The position numbers were made by a program, and so were the translations under genes. Positions 34,303 to 42,463 of a DNA stretch of 64,000 bases are shown here, piece after piece. Source of the stretch: Sphingomonas aurantiaca (GTDB taxonomy: Bacteria > Pseudomonadota > Alphaproteobacteria > Sphingomonadales > Sphingomonadaceae); contig NZ_QAOG01000003.1 in the NCBI RefSeq assembly GCF_003050705.1, forward strand, positions 372,001-436,000. Direction: 5' to 3'. The first letter of the stretch is position 1. Every line of letters begins with the position of its first letter. The notes beneath the pieces were generated by a model. It worked only from the letters and a program-made list of their open reading frames with translations, was not told the origin of the DNA and did no database searches.

Positions 34303-37227
34303 ATGGTATTCTTCCCGCGCTTGTATCGCGCTCCCGTCCTGCTCCCCCTCGTGCTCGGTCTCGCTATCCCGGCGAGCGGGCAGATGGCGACGCAGCAGGC
34401 CGCGTCCACATCTGCCGAGGGGGGGGGCAAGGAAGCGCCGACGCTTCCTGAGCTGCAGGGCGTCGATACGACCGCTTGGCTCTACAAGGGCAGCGACCTC
34501 ACGCGCGACCCCGAGTGGAAGTTCGGCACGTTGCCCAACGGCCTGCGCTTCGCGGTCCGCAAGAACGGCGTGCCGCCGGGCCAGGTCTCGGTGCGCGTAC
34601 GCATCGATGCGGGATCGCTCAATGAGACCGACAGCGAACGCGGCTTTGCGCATTTCATCGAGCATCTGTCGTTCCGGGGGTCCGAATACGTCCCCGATGG
34701 CGAGGCCAAGCGCGTCTGGCAGCGGTTCGGCGCGACCTTCGGGTCCGATACCAACGCGCAGACCACGCCGACCTCGACCACGTTCAAGCTCGATTTGCCG
34801 TCGGCGACACAGGCTGGCCTCGACGAGAGCCTGAAGATCATGTCGGGGATGATGGAAAAGCCCGTCATCACCGATGCGTCGGTGACCGCCGAGCGCCCCG
34901 TCGTGCTCGCCGAGCAGCGCGAGCAGCCGGGGCCGCAGGTGCGGTTCGGCGATGCGATCCGCGCCACGTTCTTCGCCGGGCAGCCGCTCGCGGATCGGTC
35001 GCCGATCGGCAACATCAAGACGCTGGAGGCAGCGACCGGCGGCAGCGTAAAGGCGTTCCACGATCGCTGGTACCGCCCCGAGAATACCGTCGTGATCATC
35101 TCGGGCGACATGGACCCCGCGCTGTTCGGGCGGCTGATCGTCAAGAACTTCGCCGACTGGAAGGCGATCGGTCCGTTCACGCCCGCGCCCGATTTCGGCA
35201 AGCCTGATCCCAAGGCGCCGGTGTCGGCGACGATCGCCGAACCGGCGATCCCCGCGGTGGTGACGCTCGGCGTCGTGCGTCCGTGGGAGTATAAGGACGA
35301 CACCGCGATCATGAACCAGAAGCGGCTGGTCGACGTGCTGGCCACGCGGCTCATCAGCCGCCGCCTCGAGACTCGCGCGCGGGCGGGCGGGAGCTTCCTG
35401 CAGGCGGGCGTTTCGATCGACGACGTCTCGCGTTCGGCGAACCTGACGAGCGTCAACATCGTGCCGATCGGGACCGATTGGGCGGCGGCGTTGAAGGACG
35501 TCCGCGCGGTGATCGCCGATGCACAGACCAATGCGCCGAGCCAGGCCGAGGTCGACCGCGAATATGCCGATTTCGATACGATCATGCGGACCAGCGTCGA
35601 GACCGCGAAGGTCGAGGCAGGATCGAAGCAGGCGGACGACATGGTCGGCGCGCTCGACATCCGCGAGACGGTCGCGGGGCCGGAGACGTCGTACAAGATC
35701 CTGCAGGACGCGAAGGCGAAGGGCATGTTCACGCCCGCCACGCTGCTCGCGTCGAGCAAGGCGATCTTCGAGGGGACCGCGACGCGCGCGCTGGTCAATA
35801 CGCAGACGCTCGATCCGGGCGCGGCGAGCAAGCTGGCGACGGCGTTCAAGGCCGATGTCTCGGGGTTAGCGGGGAAGCGGCGCGCGCAGGCTGCGGTCGA
35901 TTTCTCGAAGCTGCCGTCGCTCGGCAAGCCGGGCATCGTCGCCAGTCGCGAGAAGATCGCCGCGTTCGACATGGAGCAGGTGAACTTCGCCAACGGCACG
36001 CGCGTGCTGCTGTTCCCGAACGCCGGCGAGACCGGGCGCGTCTATGTGCGCGTGCGGTTCGGCGGCGGCTATACCGCGATCCCGTCGAACCGGCCGACCC
36101 CGGCATGGGCGGGCGATCTCGCGCTGGTCGCGGGCGGTATCGGCAAGCTGGACCAGGGCGATCTCGACCAGTTGACCGCAGGGCGGCGGATTGGGCTCGA
36201 TTTCGGGATCGACGACGACGCGTTCACGCTCGGCGCGATCACCTCGCCGGCGGATTATGCGGACCAGCTGCGGCTGATGGCGGCCAAGCTGGCGTTCCCG
36301 GCCTGGGATCCGGCGCCCGTCGCGCGCGCGCGCGTTGCGGCGCTGGCGGGGTTTGCGGGCTATGATTCGTCGCCCGACGGCGTGCTGTCGCGCGATCTCG
36401 AAGGCCTGTTGCGCGCGGGCGATCCGCGCTGGGGGACGCCGTCCAAGGCGACCGTCGAGGCGCTGAACGCGAAGGACTTCCGCGCGTTCTGGGAGCCGAT
36501 CCTGAAGACCGGACCGATCGAGGTCTCGATCTTCGGCGACGTGAAGACCGAGGATGCGATCGCCGCGGTCGGCAAGACGTTCGGCGCGATGAAGCCGCGG
36601 ACCGCGGTGAGCATGATCGGCGCGCCGGTCGGCTTCCCGGCGCATAACGCGACGCCGGTGATGCGCGCGCATACGGGTCCTGAAAACCAGGCGGCGGCGG
36701 TGATCGCCTGGCCGACCGGCGGCGGGATCGACAACATCGTCGAGGCACGCCGCCTCGACGTGCTGGCGCAGGTGTTCAGCGACCGGCTGTTCGAGCGGCT
36801 GCGGCAGGCAGCGGGCGCGAGCTATAGCCCCAACGTGTCGAGCCAGTGGCCGGTCGGGATGAGCACCGGTGGCCGGATGGTCGCGATCGGGCAGGTGGCG
36901 CCCGACAAGGTGTCGTTCTTCTTCCAGATCGCGCGGCAGATTGCCGCCGAGCTGGTGTCGACGCCGATCGCGGCAGACGAACTCGACCGGATCAAGAAGC
37001 CGATGGGGCAGTATATCCTGCGCGCATCGACCGGGAACCAGTTCTGGCTGCAGCAGCTGGGCGGCGCGACGTTCGACCCACGCCGGATCGCCGCGACGCA
37101 GCGGATCGCGTCCGATCTGGTCGCGACGACGCCGGTGGAGTTGCAGGCGACGGCCGCGAAATATCTGCGGCCGGAGAAGGACTGGACGATGGCGGTGGTG
37201 CCGACTGCGGTGCCGGCGAAGAAGTGA
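34303..37227 (+). CDS. M16 family zinc metallopeptidase, secreted, two-domain
   Basis: A 974-residue exported peptidase. The N-terminus (VLLPLVLGLAIPASGQ) is a signal peptide. The inverted zinc motif HFIEH is at His117, Glu120 and His121, and the downstream region up to about residue 280 completes the first active domain. The second half repeats the M16 fold (for example PENQAAAVIAWPTGGG) without the metal motif, as in pitrilysin-like enzymes. The start is uncertain; ATG 34303 has a weak ribosome binding site and the frame is open further upstream to 34123. A family D repeat follows the stop. Confidence 0.9.
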   Translation: MVFFPRLYRAPVLLPLVLGLAIPASGQMATQQAASTSAEGGGKEAPTLPELQGVDTTAWLYKGSDLTRDPEWKFGTLPNGLRFAVRKNGVPPGQVSVRVRIDAGSLNETDSERGFAHFIEHLSFRGSEYVPDGEAKRVWQRFGATFGSDTNAQTTPTSTTFKLDLPSATQAGLDESLKIMSGMMEKPVITDASVTAERPVVLAEQREQPGPQVRFGDAIRATFFAGQPLADRSPIGNIKTLEAATGGSVKAFHDRWYRPENTVVIISGDMDPALFGRLIVKNFADWKAIGPFTPAPDFGKPDPKAPVSATIAEPAIPAVVTLGVVRPWEYKDDTAIMNQKRLVDVLATRLISRRLETRARAGGSFLQAGVSIDDVSRSANLTSVNIVPIGTDWAAALKDVRAVIADAQTNAPSQAEVDREYADFDTIMRTSVETAKVEAGSKQADDMVGALDIRETVAGPETSYKILQDAKAKGMFTPATLLASSKAIFEGTATRALVNTQTLDPGAASKLATAFKADVSGLAGKRRAQAAVDFSKLPSLGKPGIVASREKIAAFDMEQVNFANGTRVLLFPNAGETGRVYVRVRFGGGYTAIPSNRPTPAWAGDLALVAGGIGKLDQGDLDQLTAGRRIGLDFGIDDDAFTLGAITSPADYADQLRLMAAKLAFPAWDPAPVARARVAALAGFAGYDSSPDGVLSRDLEGLLRAGDPRWGTPSKATVEALNAKDFRAFWEPILKTGPIEVSIFGDVKTEDAIAAVGKTFGAMKPRTAVSMIGAPVGFPAHNATPVMRAHTGPENQAAAVIAWPTGGGIDNIVEARRLDVLAQVFSDRLFERLRQAAGASYSPNVSSQWPVGMSTGGRMVAIGQVAPDKVSFFFQIARQIAAELVSTPIAADELDRIKKPMGQYILRASTGNQFWLQQLGGATFDPRRIAATQRIASDLVATTPVELQATAAKYLRPEKDWTMAVVPTAVPAKK

Positions 37228-37232
37228 CTTGG

Positions 37233-37383
37233 TCCCTCTCCCCGTCGGGGAGAGGGAGGGAGGAGCCAGTTGGCGACGGAAGGGTGAGGGGCGTTGGGAC
37301 GAACGGTCCGAGCCTCACTTGCCCTCACCCTCCCACACGCAAGCGCGTGCGGGCCCCTCCCTCTCCCCCGAGGGGAGAGGGGT
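37233..37383. repeat. CCCTCTCC-type inverted repeat, copy 2 (family D)
   Basis: CCCTCTCCCCGTCGGGGAGAGGG at the left, a core with CCAGTTGGCGACGGAAGGGTGAGGGG and CCTCACCCTCC, and CCCTCTCCCCCGAGGGGAGAGGGG at the right. It lies exactly between the convergent stops of the M16 peptidase and the acyl-CoA synthetase. Confidence 0.8.
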
Positions 37384-37384
37384 T

Positions 37385-39172
37385 TTAGGGTTTGTACAAC
37401 GCGTCCAGACGCTCGCCATAGGCCTGCTTGAGCACGTGGCGGCGGATCTTCAGGCTGGGGGTGAGCTGTTCGTTCTCGATCGTGAACGGACCGTCCGCCA
37501 GCACGAACCGGCGCACGCGCTCGGTCACCGTCAGGTCCTTGTTTACCCGCTCGATCGCGAGGCCGATCGCGGTGCGGAACTCGCTGTTCTCGGCGAGCCG
37601 GGCAAAGCTGCACGCATCGCCGTTCGCCGCGCACCATTCCTGCGTCCATTCGGGATCGGGCACGATCAGCGCGACCATATAGGGCCGCTTGTCGCCGACG
37701 ATCATCGCCTGCGCGACCTCGCGCTGGAGCGTGAGCATCCCCTCGACCTTTTGCGGCGCGACGTTGTCGCCCTTGTCGTTGATGATCAGGTCCTTCTTGC
37801 GATCGGTGATCCGGATCCGGCCGTTCGCATCGATCTCGCCGATGTCGCCGGTGTGCAGCCAGCCGTCCTTTAGCACCTTCGCGGTCTCGGCATCGTTGCG
37901 CCAATAGCCGTGCATGACAAGCTCGCCGCGCACCAGGATCTCGCCATCCTCGGCGATCCGGACCTCGGTGTCCTTGAGCGGCGGGCCGACCGAGTCCATC
38001 CGCACACCCGCCTGCGGCCGGTTGCACGAGATGACGGGGGCGGCCTCGGTCTGGCCATAGCCTTGCAGGAAGGTGAGGCCGATCGATTCGAAGAACAGCC
38101 CGACCTCCGGATTGAGCGGTGCACCGCCCGAAATCATCGCTTTCATCCGGCCGCCGAACTTCTTGGCGATCTTCGGCTTGAACAGCGTCGCGACGGCGGC
38201 CTGCATCGGCCGGTCGATCAGGCGTAGCCGGCCGGCATAACGCTTGCCGCCGATGTCGAGCGCGCGCGCGAGCAGATAAGCGGAGGCGCCACCCTGCTTC
38301 TCGATCGTCTTCGAAATGCGCGTGCGCAGCACTTCGAACAGCCGGGGCACGACGAACATGATCGTCGGGCGCGTCTCCTCGATATTGGCGGCGAGCTTTT
38401 CTAGGCCCTCGGCATAATAGATCTGGCCGCCGAGCGAGATCGGGAAATGCTGGCCGCCGGTATGTTCATAAGCGTGGCTCAAGGGGAGGAACGACAGGAA
38501 GACCTCGTCGTCCCAGCCGAAATCCTCCGAGATCACCGCCGCACAGCCCGCGCAATTGTGCAGGATCGCGCCGTGATGCTGCATCACGCCGCGCGGTGCG
38601 CCGCCGGTGCCCGAGGTGTAGATGATGCAGGCGAGATCCTCGCGGCCGAAATTCGCGCGGGCGGCGGCGGCCTCGGGCGGGGTCGGGTGCGCGGCGATCA
38701 GCGCGTGCCAGTTGTGGAAATCGATAGCGGCGGGGACTCGCATGTCCTCGAGCCCGATCACGATCTGCGCCTGGTTCGAACGCAGCACTGCGGGCAGCAC
38801 CGTCTTGGCCAGCTTGGCGGTCGAGACGATGATCGCGCAGGCGCCCGCATTCTCGATGATGTGGAGATGATCGCGTTCGGTGTTGGTGACGTAGGTCGGC
38901 ACCGTGACGCAGCCCGCCGCCATGATCGCCAGATCGCTGAGGCACCATTCGGGACGATTCTCGCTGACCAGCATGACCCGGTCGCCGGGCTTGAGACCGA
39001 TCGCGGTTAGCGCGGTGGCGAGGCTGGCGACCTGGCGGGCGGCGTCGGCCCAGCTGGTGGAGACCCAGGCGCCGCCGGTCTTCGTCCACAGGAAGGGCGC
39101 GTCGCCCTTTTCCGCAGCGCGCACGAAGAACATCGTGACGAGGTTCGGGAACCGTTCGAGCTGGCGCGGCAT
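37385..39172 (-). CDS. Long-chain fatty acid--CoA ligase (AMP-forming)
   Basis: A 595-residue ANL-superfamily enzyme activating a fatty acid to its acyl-CoA through an acyl-AMP. The AMP-binding motif IIYTSGTGGAPRGVM lies near residue 188, the GYGQTEAAPVIS motif near 370, and the hinge HTGDIGEIDANGRIRITDRKKDLI near 440. It resembles the FadD15/long-chain ligase group rather than short-chain ligases. No fad operon is around it. It starts at ATG 39172 with the sequence MPRQLERFPN. Confidence 0.92.
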   Translation of the reverse strand: MPRQLERFPNLVTMFFVRAAEKGDAPFLWTKTGGAWVSTSWADAARQVASLATALTAIGLKPGDRVMLVSENRPEWCLSDLAIMAAGCVTVPTYVTNTERDHLHIIENAGACAIIVSTAKLAKTVLPAVLRSNQAQIVIGLEDMRVPAAIDFHNWHALIAAHPTPPEAAAARANFGREDLACIIYTSGTGGAPRGVMQHHGAILHNCAGCAAVISEDFGWDDEVFLSFLPLSHAYEHTGGQHFPISLGGQIYYAEGLEKLAANIEETRPTIMFVVPRLFEVLRTRISKTIEKQGGASAYLLARALDIGGKRYAGRLRLIDRPMQAAVATLFKPKIAKKFGGRMKAMISGGAPLNPEVGLFFESIGLTFLQGYGQTEAAPVISCNRPQAGVRMDSVGPPLKDTEVRIAEDGEILVRGELVMHGYWRNDAETAKVLKDGWLHTGDIGEIDANGRIRITDRKKDLIINDKGDNVAPQKVEGMLTLQREVAQAMIVGDKRPYMVALIVPDPEWTQEWCAANGDACSFARLAENSEFRTAIGLAIERVNKDLTVTERVRRFVLADGPFTIENEQLTPSLKIRRHVLKQAYGERLDALYKP

Positions 39173-39308
39173 GATCTCTCCCTGGGCGCACCGCGAGCCG
39201 ACGCGCCTCGTTGCCGCCCTTGTAGGCGAGAAGCCGCATGCCGGACAATCACCGACGCCGTCGATGATTGTCCCGGCGTGTCAGAGATATGCGCAGGCCT
39301 GCCGGCGG

Positions 39309-39989
39309 TCAGACCCGGACGTAGCGGTAATACCAGACCTCATGGCCCTGCCGCCGCGCCTTGCGTTCGTATCGCGTCTCCGGCCAGTCGTCGGGGCGCG
39401 TGAGGAAGTCATGCGGCGTCTCGGCCTGCCAGACGAAATCGCGGCGTGCGGCCATGATCATCATCGACCAGCGGCAATAGGTCGGATCGTCGGTACCGAG
39501 CCGAAATTCGGCACCCGGCTTCAGCTTGGCGGCGATCGTGTCGAGCGGCCCGTGATTGACCATCCGGCGTTTCGCGTGCCGCGCCTTCCGCCACGGATCG
39601 GGATGCAGCAGATAGAGCCGGTCGAGGCTCGCATCGGGTAGCCGCTCGATCACTTCGAGTGCGTCGCCCATGTACAACCGCACATTGGTCAGCGCGCCAT
39701 CGCGGATGTGCGACAGCGCGCCGACGACGCCGTTGAGGAACGGTTCGCAGCCGATGAAGCCGATATCGGGGTTTGCGGCGGCCTGCGCGGCGAGATGCTC
39801 GCCTGCGCCGAAGCCGATCTCGACATGCAGCGGACGGTCTTCGCCGAACAGCATCGCGGCGCTGATCGGACCCTCTTCGGGCACCGAGAGGTCGGCGAGC
39901 GTTTCCTCGACAAGGGCGGCCTGGCCGAGGCGAAGCTTGTGGCCTTGGCGTCGCCCATAGAGGCGGCGGATAATGGAAGGGTCGGTCAT
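39309..39989 (-). CDS. trmB: tRNA (guanine-N7-)-methyltransferase
   Basis: A 226-residue SAM methyltransferase making m7G46 in tRNA. Motifs: VEIGFGAGEHL near residue 57 (SAM binding), IGCEPF, LLHPDPWRKARHAKRR near 128-142 (catalytic/substrate region) and LGTDDPTY. The start at 39989 (MTDPSIIRRLYGRRQGHKL) gives the normal size. The upstream metK gene usual in this order is not here. Confidence 0.95.
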   Translation of the reverse strand: MTDPSIIRRLYGRRQGHKLRLGQAALVEETLADLSVPEEGPISAAMLFGEDRPLHVEIGFGAGEHLAAQAAANPDIGFIGCEPFLNGVVGALSHIRDGALTNVRLYMGDALEVIERLPDASLDRLYLLHPDPWRKARHAKRRMVNHGPLDTIAAKLKPGAEFRLGTDDPTYCRWSMMIMAARRDFVWQAETPHDFLTRPDDWPETRYERKARRQGHEVWYYRYVRV

Positions 39990-40191
39990 CGCCGCGCGCT
40001 CTAGCGACCTGCGTGCCGCGCGCAAAGCGTCGTCGGCGCGTTTGTGCGGCCCGGCGCAGCGCGAACGGGCGTGTCCGCCCGCTGTCGATCGCCGTACGCC
40101 CGCTGACAGGATGTTGATTGCAGGCGATTTTCGGTGCCGAGCGGATTGCGCCCGCTGCACGCTGGCATTGGCGTGGCGCTTGCCCTACCGG

Positions 40192-40479
40192 ATGCGGATG
40201 GGCGATCTAGACAGGCTGGTTCCATCGGGGATCATTGAACAATGGGTCTTTCACCTGCGCCGGCAACGCGCGCGGGCGGCGGATTCGATCTGGTTGATCG
40301 ACCAGGGTTTTACCCTGCACGACGGTCATGGCGGCACGCCGCAGCACGACGCCACCGCGCGGTGGCGCGCCGAGCAGGAAACGGTCGTCGAGGAAGTGAC
40401 CGCGTTGCTGGCGCTGTATGACGGCATCAACCTGGGCAAGATCGATGCGGATGCGTCGCCGGACGGCAGTCAGCCCTGA
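40192..40479 (+). CDS. Small protein of unknown function
   Basis: A possible 95-residue protein starting at ATG 40192 (or 40198). Visible features are QWVFHLRRQRARAADSIWLIDQGFTLHDG and an acidic C-terminal half (EQETVVEEVTALLALYDGINLGKIDADA). No signal peptide or membrane segment. I do not recognise a family. Its 3' end overlaps by 10 bases the convergent gene below. Coding character is moderate and the start uncertain, since the open frame continues upstream. Confidence 0.5.
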   Translation: MRMGDLDRLVPSGIIEQWVFHLRRQRARAADSIWLIDQGFTLHDGHGGTPQHDATARWRAEQETVVEEVTALLALYDGINLGKIDADASPDGSQP

Positions 40480-40751
40480 TCGCCATAGCTTTGCCGCATG
40501 AGCCAGCCGGTCATGTGGAGCGAGGTGCTCTCCGGCATTTCCGGATCTGCCATCGTCATCGCGAGTTCGGCGGACCGCATCATCTGCCGGTGCCGGTCGG
40601 CGAGGAGATGGTGTGCGGCACGGCCCGCCTCGGTCTGCGAACGTTCGGCAAGCAGCGTCTCCTGAACCGCGCGCTCGCGGTGGTAGGCGACCCGGTCCGC
40701 CCAAGCCTGCGCCGGGGTAGGGGGATCGCGCCGGTCGCTGGTCATCCGCAT
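40470..40751 (-). CDS. Small helical protein of unknown function
   Basis: A 93-residue protein from ATG 40751 (alternative ATG 40745). It is hydrophilic and rich in Arg, Glu and Ala, mostly helical by appearance (AWADRVAYHRERAVQETLLAERSQTEAGRAA), ending MTGWLMRQSYGDQG. No recognisable family. It lies downstream of, and in the same orientation as, the AraC-type regulator, 52 bases away, so they may be co-transcribed. Confidence 0.5.
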   Translation of the reverse strand: MRMTSDRRDPPTPAQAWADRVAYHRERAVQETLLAERSQTEAGRAAHHLLADRHRQMMRSAELAMTMADPEMPESTSLHMTGWLMRQSYGDQG

Positions 40752-40803
40752 GTCCTTACAGGTAAACTTGATCTGGGTTAGTTCGTTGCCAGATCCGCTA
40801 CCG

Positions 40804-41670
40804 TCAAACGGTCCTGATGGATGCCGCCTTGCCACCAGACGAGCCGTCCATGCGGCGAAGATAGCGACGCGGCGTGGTGCCCAGAAACCGGTTGGCGTCG
40901 CGCAGGAAATGCGAGGCGTCGAAATAGCCAAACTGGGTGATCGCGGTGAAATTCATCCCGGTTTCCTGAAACCGTCCGAGTGCGGCAATGAAGCGGCGGC
41001 GCATCAGCAATGTCTTCGGCGGAAAACCGAACCAGCGCAGCGCAATACGGCGAAGATTATGCGGCGTCGTCAAGACCTGCTCGGCGGCCGTCGCCGCATC
41101 ATAGACCAGCCCCTCGTCGATCAGCGCCGTCAGCTGCGCGATCAGCGTCGTCGTCGTCGTGTCGAGGGACGCGGTGCCGCGCGCGACCACGGCGTCCGCC
41201 AGCCGGGTGATCGCGAATCGGGCGATGTCGTTCGCCTCCCGGTCGGCCACGCCGTCGAGGCACTTTATGCCCAGATCCGATGCGCCGACGATCCGGTCGG
41301 ATACCGCGGTGGCGGCGACGGTGGTCAGCCGCGCCCAGTCGAGCGGGCTTAGCGGGATCTCGACCAGCGGTGCGCCTTCGATCTGCAACGTGACCGGGCG
41401 GCTCGACGGACCGACGACGACGACGTCGGTCAGCCGGTCATAGAAGCGGTTGCGGATCCGCGCCGATACCCGCGCGCTTTCCGGGATGATCAGGATCCGC
41501 GCAGTCCCGGGCAGGCGCGACATTTCGAAGGCGCCAGTCGACCGGGGGTGGACGATCCCGAGCGCATCGATCCGCGAGCGCAATTCGCCCTCGACCGAGC
41601 GGGCCGTCACCAGCACCCCGTCGGTGGTCGTCGTCGATCGCATCGGAACAATCAGCATCGTCACATCCAT
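40804..41670 (-). CDS. AraC-family transcriptional regulator
   Basis: A 288-residue regulator from ATG 41670 (MDVTML); the frame is open to a TTG at 41733. The C-terminal ~100 residues contain the two helix-turn-helix units of AraC (TTPHNLRRIALRWFGFPPKTLLMRRRF and ITQFGYFDASHFLRDANRFLGTTPRRY). The N-terminal ~180 residues are an effector domain I cannot assign. A pair of CTCAATTGT repeats lies just upstream and may be its own operator. Confidence 0.85.
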   Translation of the reverse strand: MDVTMLIVPMRSTTTTDGVLVTARSVEGELRSRIDALGIVHPRSTGAFEMSRLPGTARILIIPESARVSARIRNRFYDRLTDVVVVGPSSRPVTLQIEGAPLVEIPLSPLDWARLTTVAATAVSDRIVGASDLGIKCLDGVADREANDIARFAITRLADAVVARGTASLDTTTTTLIAQLTALIDEGLVYDAATAAEQVLTTPHNLRRIALRWFGFPPKTLLMRRRFIAALGRFQETGMNFTAITQFGYFDASHFLRDANRFLGTTPRRYLRRMDGSSGGKAASIRTV

Positions 41671-41741
41671 TTTCGAGCCTGGGCCATTTTCAAGCCTCAG
41701 CGACCCCCGCCGCACCGCCATCGCCACGGCCAATGTTTGAT

Positions 41742-41785
41742 CTCAATTGTACAATCGCGAAATGCCCACCGGGCTCAATTGTGAG
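41742..41785. promoter_or_regulatory. Candidate AraC-type operator: two CTCAATTGT repeats
   Basis: CTCAATTGTACAAT (41742-41755) and CTCAATTGTGAG (41774-41785) form a direct repeat of CTCAATTGT spaced 32 bases apart, about three helical turns. Both parts are locally palindromic (ATTGTACAAT; CTCAATTGTGAG). They lie 72-115 bases upstream of the AraC-family start. This is the arrangement expected for an AraC-family binding site. The ~130-base gap is AT-richer than its surroundings and has an A8 tract at 41807-41814. Confidence 0.5.
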
Positions 41786-41872
41786 ACAGGGAGGCATGAT
41801 GCCGCCAAAAAAAAGAAAGCTTTTCCGTGATTTGGCACAGCTTGCGCTGCGCACCGGCAATTAGGCCCCCGC

Positions 41873-42463
41873 TCATGAGACGAGCGCGATCAATTGGGCG
41901 AGACCGTTGGTGCCGGTCTTGGTGACGACCGCGGCACGGTGGTTCTCGATCGTCTTGATGCTGAGTCCCAGCGCGCCCGCAATCGCCTTGTTGCTGTGGC
42001 CGCGGACGAGCATGTCGAACACCTGGCGTTCGCGAGTCGTCAGCAGCGCGGTGCGCCTGTTCAGCAGGCGGCGGCCGTTCGACCATGCGACGCCTTCGGC
42101 CACCGCGGTCAGCAGTCGATCCTCGTCGATCGGCTTTTCGAGATAGTCGAGCCCGCCATACCGCCGGACGCTGTCGACCGCGTTGGCGGTCGTCGGCCAG
42201 GCGGTCATGAACACCAGCGCGACGTCGGGATCGAGCTCGCGCACCGCATCGGCAAAGGTGAAGCCGTCCATGTCGCCCATCATCACGTCGGAGATGATGC
42301 ACGCGGCCGGATCGCGGGGATAATCGCGCAGCAGCGCGACCGGTTCGACGAAGGCGCGCGCGGCATGGCCGTGCCGCACGAGCAGCCGCGCGACGCTGGC
42401 GCCGAGATCGGCATCGTCGTCGAGGACGTACACCGTCGCCGGTGCGGAGGCTGAAAGGGTCAC
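41873..42463 (-). CDS. FixJ-family response regulator (receiver plus LuxR-type HTH)
   Basis: A 196-residue two-domain regulator. The receiver has DDD (residues 15-17) and the phospho-acceptor Asp59 (IISDVMMGDMDG), with the conserved Lys in YLEKPID near 112. The C-terminal LuxR-type DNA-binding domain begins LTTRERQVFDMLVRGHSNKAIAGAL. The GTG start overlaps the TGA of the histidine kinase (GTGA), so the pair is a co-translated two-component system. Confidence 0.93.
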   Translation of the reverse strand: MTLSASAPATVYVLDDDADLGASVARLLVRHGHAARAFVEPVALLRDYPRDPAACIISDVMMGDMDGFTFADAVRELDPDVALVFMTAWPTTANAVDSVRRYGGLDYLEKPIDEDRLLTAVAEGVAWSNGRRLLNRRTALLTTRERQVFDMLVRGHSNKAIAGALGLSIKTIENHRAAVVTKTGTNGLAQLIALVS

